DNA of 6,519 nucleotides from an uncultured Oscillospiraceae bacterium (GTDB lineage: Bacteria; Bacillota; Clostridia; Oscillospirales; Oscillospiraceae), in NCBI GenBank assembly GCA_910583885.1, contig CAJUAC010000107.1, positions 1-6,519 of the forward strand, written 5' to 3'. The notes below the pieces were generated by a model. The model made no database searches. It saw only the letters and a list, made by a program, of their open reading frames with translations, and was not told the origin of the DNA. Made by a program: the position numbers and the translations under genes. This document shows positions 4,872-6,519 of this stretch, in pieces. Each line of letters opens with the position of its first letter. The stretch's first letter is position 1.

Positions 4872-4882
4872 ATCGCATACCA
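4863..4882. promoter_or_regulatory. Inverted repeat over the -10, probable autoregulatory operator
   Basis: TGGTAT (4863-4868) and ATACCA (4877-4882) are perfect 6-bp inverted arms with an 8-base spacer, covering the -10 and the expected start of transcription. The sequence is unlike O1-O3, so a second regulator, perhaps the RHH protein encoded just downstream, is likely. Confidence 0.45.
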
Positions 4883-4900
4883 AGAAAGGAGGTTTTCAGA

Positions 4901-5320
4901 ATGGCTCCCAGTGAAGCGCAAAAACGAGCGTCGAACAAATATAATCTTGAGCACATGTCAACTCTTGGGTGCAAGGTAAAAAAGGCCCAAGCCGCCGCAT
5001 TCAAAGCATATTGCGAGACCCACGGCAGCACATCCAACACGGTTCTCAAAGACTTTGTGCTGGGCTGCATCGGGGAACAGAAACTGGGAATGGCCCTAGA
5101 AACGCCACAAGAGGCCCCAGGACGGCCCGCAGGGGCCGTGATATCGCTACACCCCGAAGCCCTCAGAACTGCCCAGGAGGCTGCTCAGAGCGTCGGAGAG
5201 ACGGTCCCACAGTTTGTCGAGCGGGCGGTGGAGACACAGGCCAAGCGAGACAAATCATCCCTGGCGCTGGGTATCAACCCGGCTACGGGGGAGAAACTGA
5301 AAGGAGGTGTTGAGAAATGA
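4901..5320 (+). CDS. Probable tandem ribbon-helix-helix protein, 139 aa, partner of Fic
   Basis: The ATG at 4901 follows AAAGGAGG with good spacing. Residues about 18-57 (MSTLGCKVKKAQAAAFKAY, then ETHGSTSNTVLKDFVLGCI) have the short strand, helix, turn and second helix of a ribbon-helix-helix DNA-binding domain. Residues about 78-113 (GAVISLHPEALRTAQEAA, then GETVPQFVERAVE) look like a second one. The N-terminus (QKRASNKYNLEHM) matches the KY lead-in common before such domains in clostridial mobile elements. The C-terminus ends with INPATGEKLKGG. Such proteins are repressors or antitoxins. The gene overlaps the Fic gene as ATGA, so it may regulate the operon and perhaps neutralise Fic, though it resembles neither Phd nor the usual FicA. 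The RHH call rests on pattern only. Confidence 0.65.
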   Translation: MAPSEAQKRASNKYNLEHMSTLGCKVKKAQAAAFKAYCETHGSTSNTVLKDFVLGCIGEQKLGMALETPQEAPGRPAGAVISLHPEALRTAQEAAQSVGETVPQFVERAVETQAKRDKSSLALGINPATGEKLKGGVEK

Positions 5321-6066
5321 ACTTTGACAGGCTGGATGAACTGGCCGCCCAGCTCCGGGTGATGCGGCCCCTCAATGAAACAGAGCTGAAGCGGCTGCGG
5401 GATGAATTTGTCATTGAGCATACCTACGATTCCAACGCCATCGAGGGCAACATCCTGACCCTGCGGGAGACCGCCCTCATTCTCCAGGAGGGGCTCACTA
5501 TTGCGGAGAAGCCCATCAAGGACCACCTGGAGGCCATCGGATATCGGGATGCCTTTGAGTATATCGTTACTCTGGCCGATGCCGGCACGTCTCTTTCCGA
5601 ACAGGTCATCAAGGAGATCCACAGCCTTGTGCTGATGAATGACCGGCAGAACCGGGGCGTGTACCGCAGTGTGCCGGTGACCATCCTGGGGGCGCTCCAC
5701 ACTCCACCTCAGCCCTACCTTGTGTCGGTGCAGATGGAGCAGCTGCTGGCCGACTATGAAGGCATGAAAGAACGGCGTCACATCGTGGAGGCCGTGGCGG
5801 AGTTCCATCTGCGGTTCGAGGGGATCCACCCCTTCATCGATGGGAACGGGCGCACCGGTCGGCTGATCCTCAACCTGGAGCTCATCAAGGCCGGACTGCT
5901 GCCGGTGAACATTAAGTTTGCGGACCGGCGCAGATACTATGACGCTTTTGACGCCTACCACGGTGGGGAGCACTCGGCCAGTGCTCTTGCAGAGCTGATC
6001 ACGGGCTATGAAACCGCCGAGCTGGAGAAACGGATCAGCATCCTGCGGGGTGGTGAATGCCAGTGA
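5317..6066 (+). CDS. Fic-domain protein adenylyltransferase (AMPylator), 249 aa
   Basis: The ATG at 5317 overlaps the previous stop as ATGA and has AAGGAGGTG at 5301-5309. Fic enzymes transfer AMP from ATP to hydroxyl groups of target proteins in the cytoplasm. The active-site loop is intact: HPFIDGNGRTGR at residues 171-182, with His171 as catalytic base, Asp175 for the metal, and Asn177 and the arginines for phosphate binding. A flap region, GVYRSVPVTILGALHTPP (about 114-131), should dock the substrate. Near the N-terminus, SNAIEG (39-44) fits the S/T-x-x-x-E-G/N inhibitory motif, with Glu43 expected to pair with the second loop arginine. It is therefore a self-inhibited class II Fic with normal length. 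The target is unknown. It may act in stress, toxin-antitoxin or phage-host control. Confidence 0.93.
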   Translation: MNFDRLDELAAQLRVMRPLNETELKRLRDEFVIEHTYDSNAIEGNILTLRETALILQEGLTIAEKPIKDHLEAIGYRDAFEYIVTLADAGTSLSEQVIKEIHSLVLMNDRQNRGVYRSVPVTILGALHTPPQPYLVSVQMEQLLADYEGMKERRHIVEAVAEFHLRFEGIHPFIDGNGRTGRLILNLELIKAGLLPVNIKFADRRRYYDAFDAYHGGEHSASALAELITGYETAELEKRISILRGGECQ

Positions 6067-6108
6067 GAGGCTACAGGTGATATCCCAGGTGTTCCACGAA
6101 TAAACAGC

Positions 6109-6141
6109 AGAGAGGCCTCGGACGTGTGCCCGGGCCTCTCT
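6109..6141 (+). terminator. Terminator after the Fic gene
   Basis: AGAGAGGCC (6109-6117) pairs with GGCCTCTCT (6133-6141). Three more pairs (CGG 6119-6121 with CCG 6130-6132) extend the stem past a one-base bulge. It lies 42 bases after the Fic stop and is followed by CTTGTGTCC, a weak T stretch. Confidence 0.65.
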
Positions 6142-6247
6142 CTTGTGTCCTACCGCGCCCGTTTGGCCCAGGAAGGGCCGTAGAGCGAACTCCCCACTAC
6201 CATGCGTCTACCCTCCTGAGCGGCTGACCGGCTGTTGCAACTCATGT

Positions 6248-6325
6248 ATGGGGCCGCTGGAGGGTGCTTTTGCCATAGACTTTATTGAATGCATCAAGGA
6301 GCGGGAGCCGTCCATCACTGGATAG
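6248..6325 (+). pseudogene. Possible short gene remnant between two terminators
   Basis: The 6142-6298 stretch holds no convincing gene. Near its end a frame reads GAFAIDFIECIKEREPSITG and stops inside the next terminator. The pattern F-I-x-C-I-K-x-x-x-E-P-x-I-T-G resembles the C-terminal part of Gfo/Idh/MocA oxidoreductases, where the chain normally goes on for about 25 more residues. No start with a binding site is present. It could be a scrap of a host gene or chance. Confidence 0.2.
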
Positions 6326-6341
6326 CTCCCGCTCGTTTTTT
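6299..6341 (+). terminator. Strong intrinsic terminator
   Basis: GAGCGGGAGC (6299-6308) pairs perfectly with GCTCCCGCTC (6325-6334); the loop holds an extra short stem (TCCA with TGGA). It is followed by G and six Ts (6336-6341). No intact gene ends here, so it probably once ended a gene now lost, or backs up the Fic terminator. Confidence 0.8.
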
Positions 6342-6360
6342 CCCTTATTTTTTCCCTTTA
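6336..6360 (+). repeat. Duplicated T tract
   Basis: TTTTTTCCCTTA (6336-6347) is directly followed by TTTTTTCCCTTTA (6348-6360), a tandem duplication with one added T. Replication slippage at the terminator tail explains it. Confidence 0.6.
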
Positions 6361-6364
6361 GGCC

Positions 6365-6444
6365 ATTTACTGCGCTTATCTGGATTTTACTGCAAATCCC
6401 CGGAAGCTGTTGAATTCTATACGTTGGAGGCTGTATTTTACGGC
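6365..6444. repeat. Three imperfect copies of ATTTTACTGC
   Basis: ATTTACTGC (6365-6373), ATTTTACTGC (6384-6393) and ATTTTACGGC (6435-6444) lie beside the break in the ParB-like gene. Short direct repeats near an element end can be integrase arm sites, but no integrase gene is visible here and the region is AT-rich, so chance is possible. Confidence 0.25.
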
Positions 6445-6518
6445 ATTTTCCACGGTATATAAAACTTCATCTTGTACGCCTGCGCCCTCTCGCTGGGCAG
6501 GATGTTCTCCCGCTGGAT
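6438..6518 (-). pseudogene. Broken ParB-like partition protein fragment
   Basis: Read leftward from the window edge, the frame gives IQRENILPSERAQAYKMK, then FYIPWKMP and a TAA at 6438-6440. The REN-ILPSE-A-AYKMK string is characteristic of ParB/RepB/Spo0J-family proteins carried by clostridial conjugative and plasmid-like elements. In intact members it is followed by LEA and a helix-turn-helix region, which is missing here. The match ends abruptly near 6464, so the gene is truncated at its 3' side by an insertion or deletion. The upstream part lies outside the window. The rest of 6361-6437 shows no coding sequence on either strand. Confidence 0.6.
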
Positions 6519-6519
6519 A

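Noticed and set aside
5185..5973. 262-residue open frame on the - strand
   Set aside because: It lies opposite the clear Fic gene and contains no motif; open antisense frames are common in GC-rich genes.
1..6519. tRNA, rRNA, riboswitch, integrase, transposase or phage replication genes
   Set aside because: None was seen on either strand by eye; the mobile-element reading rests on gene types and broken ends only.

Overview
The window looks like the accessory genome of a Gram-positive anaerobe of the class Clostridia, probably an Oscillospiraceae-type gut bacterium. This is inferred from moderately high GC, strong AAGGAGG-type ribosome binding sites and the kinds of phage proteins present; the species cannot be read from the sequence. 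It is a patchwork of prophage or integrative-element pieces with no housekeeping gene.

Left part (1-2300, + strand): a decaying phage block. It holds the end of a coiled-coil protein, a 117-residue unknown protein, a frameshifted small gene, a phage sigma-region-4-like regulator, and a frameshifted minor tail protein (Minor_tail_Z type). A late regulator directly beside a tail gene, with no terminase, portal or head genes between, suggests an internal deletion. A GC-rich hairpin at 2269-2295 separates this block from the convergent operon to its right.

Middle part (2301-4800, - strand, read right to left): one compact operon. A promoter near 4766-4794 drives a small phage-type helical protein (4572-4297). 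An unknown acidic protein (4174-3641) follows. Then come three diverged copies of one roughly 90-111-residue family (3641-3372, 3307-2975, 2782-2447), with short partner ORFs at 2982-2782 and 2454-2301, the last apparently frameshifted. Nearly all neighbours overlap by TAATG, ATGGATAA, ATGGATGA or ATGA junctions, so translation is probably coupled.

Control region (4760-4900): two divergent promoters and three copies of a GTTAAC-centred operator, spaced exactly 33 bp centre to centre. One fills the spacer of the leftward promoter and one covers the -35 position of the rightward promoter. An extra TGGTAT-N8-ATACCA inverted repeat overlaps the rightward -10. This is the layout of a phage-like switch.

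Right part (4901-6519, + strand then remnants): a two-gene operon encodes a probable double ribbon-helix-helix protein and, overlapping it by ATGA, a complete Fic-domain AMP-transferase with an intact active site and an N-terminal inhibitory helix motif. Two terminators follow. The window ends in a broken ParB-like gene on the - strand, which suggests that an element border lies near 6440-6465. The most interesting unit is the divergent three-operator switch joining an RHH-Fic pair to an operon of tandem paralogues of unknown function.
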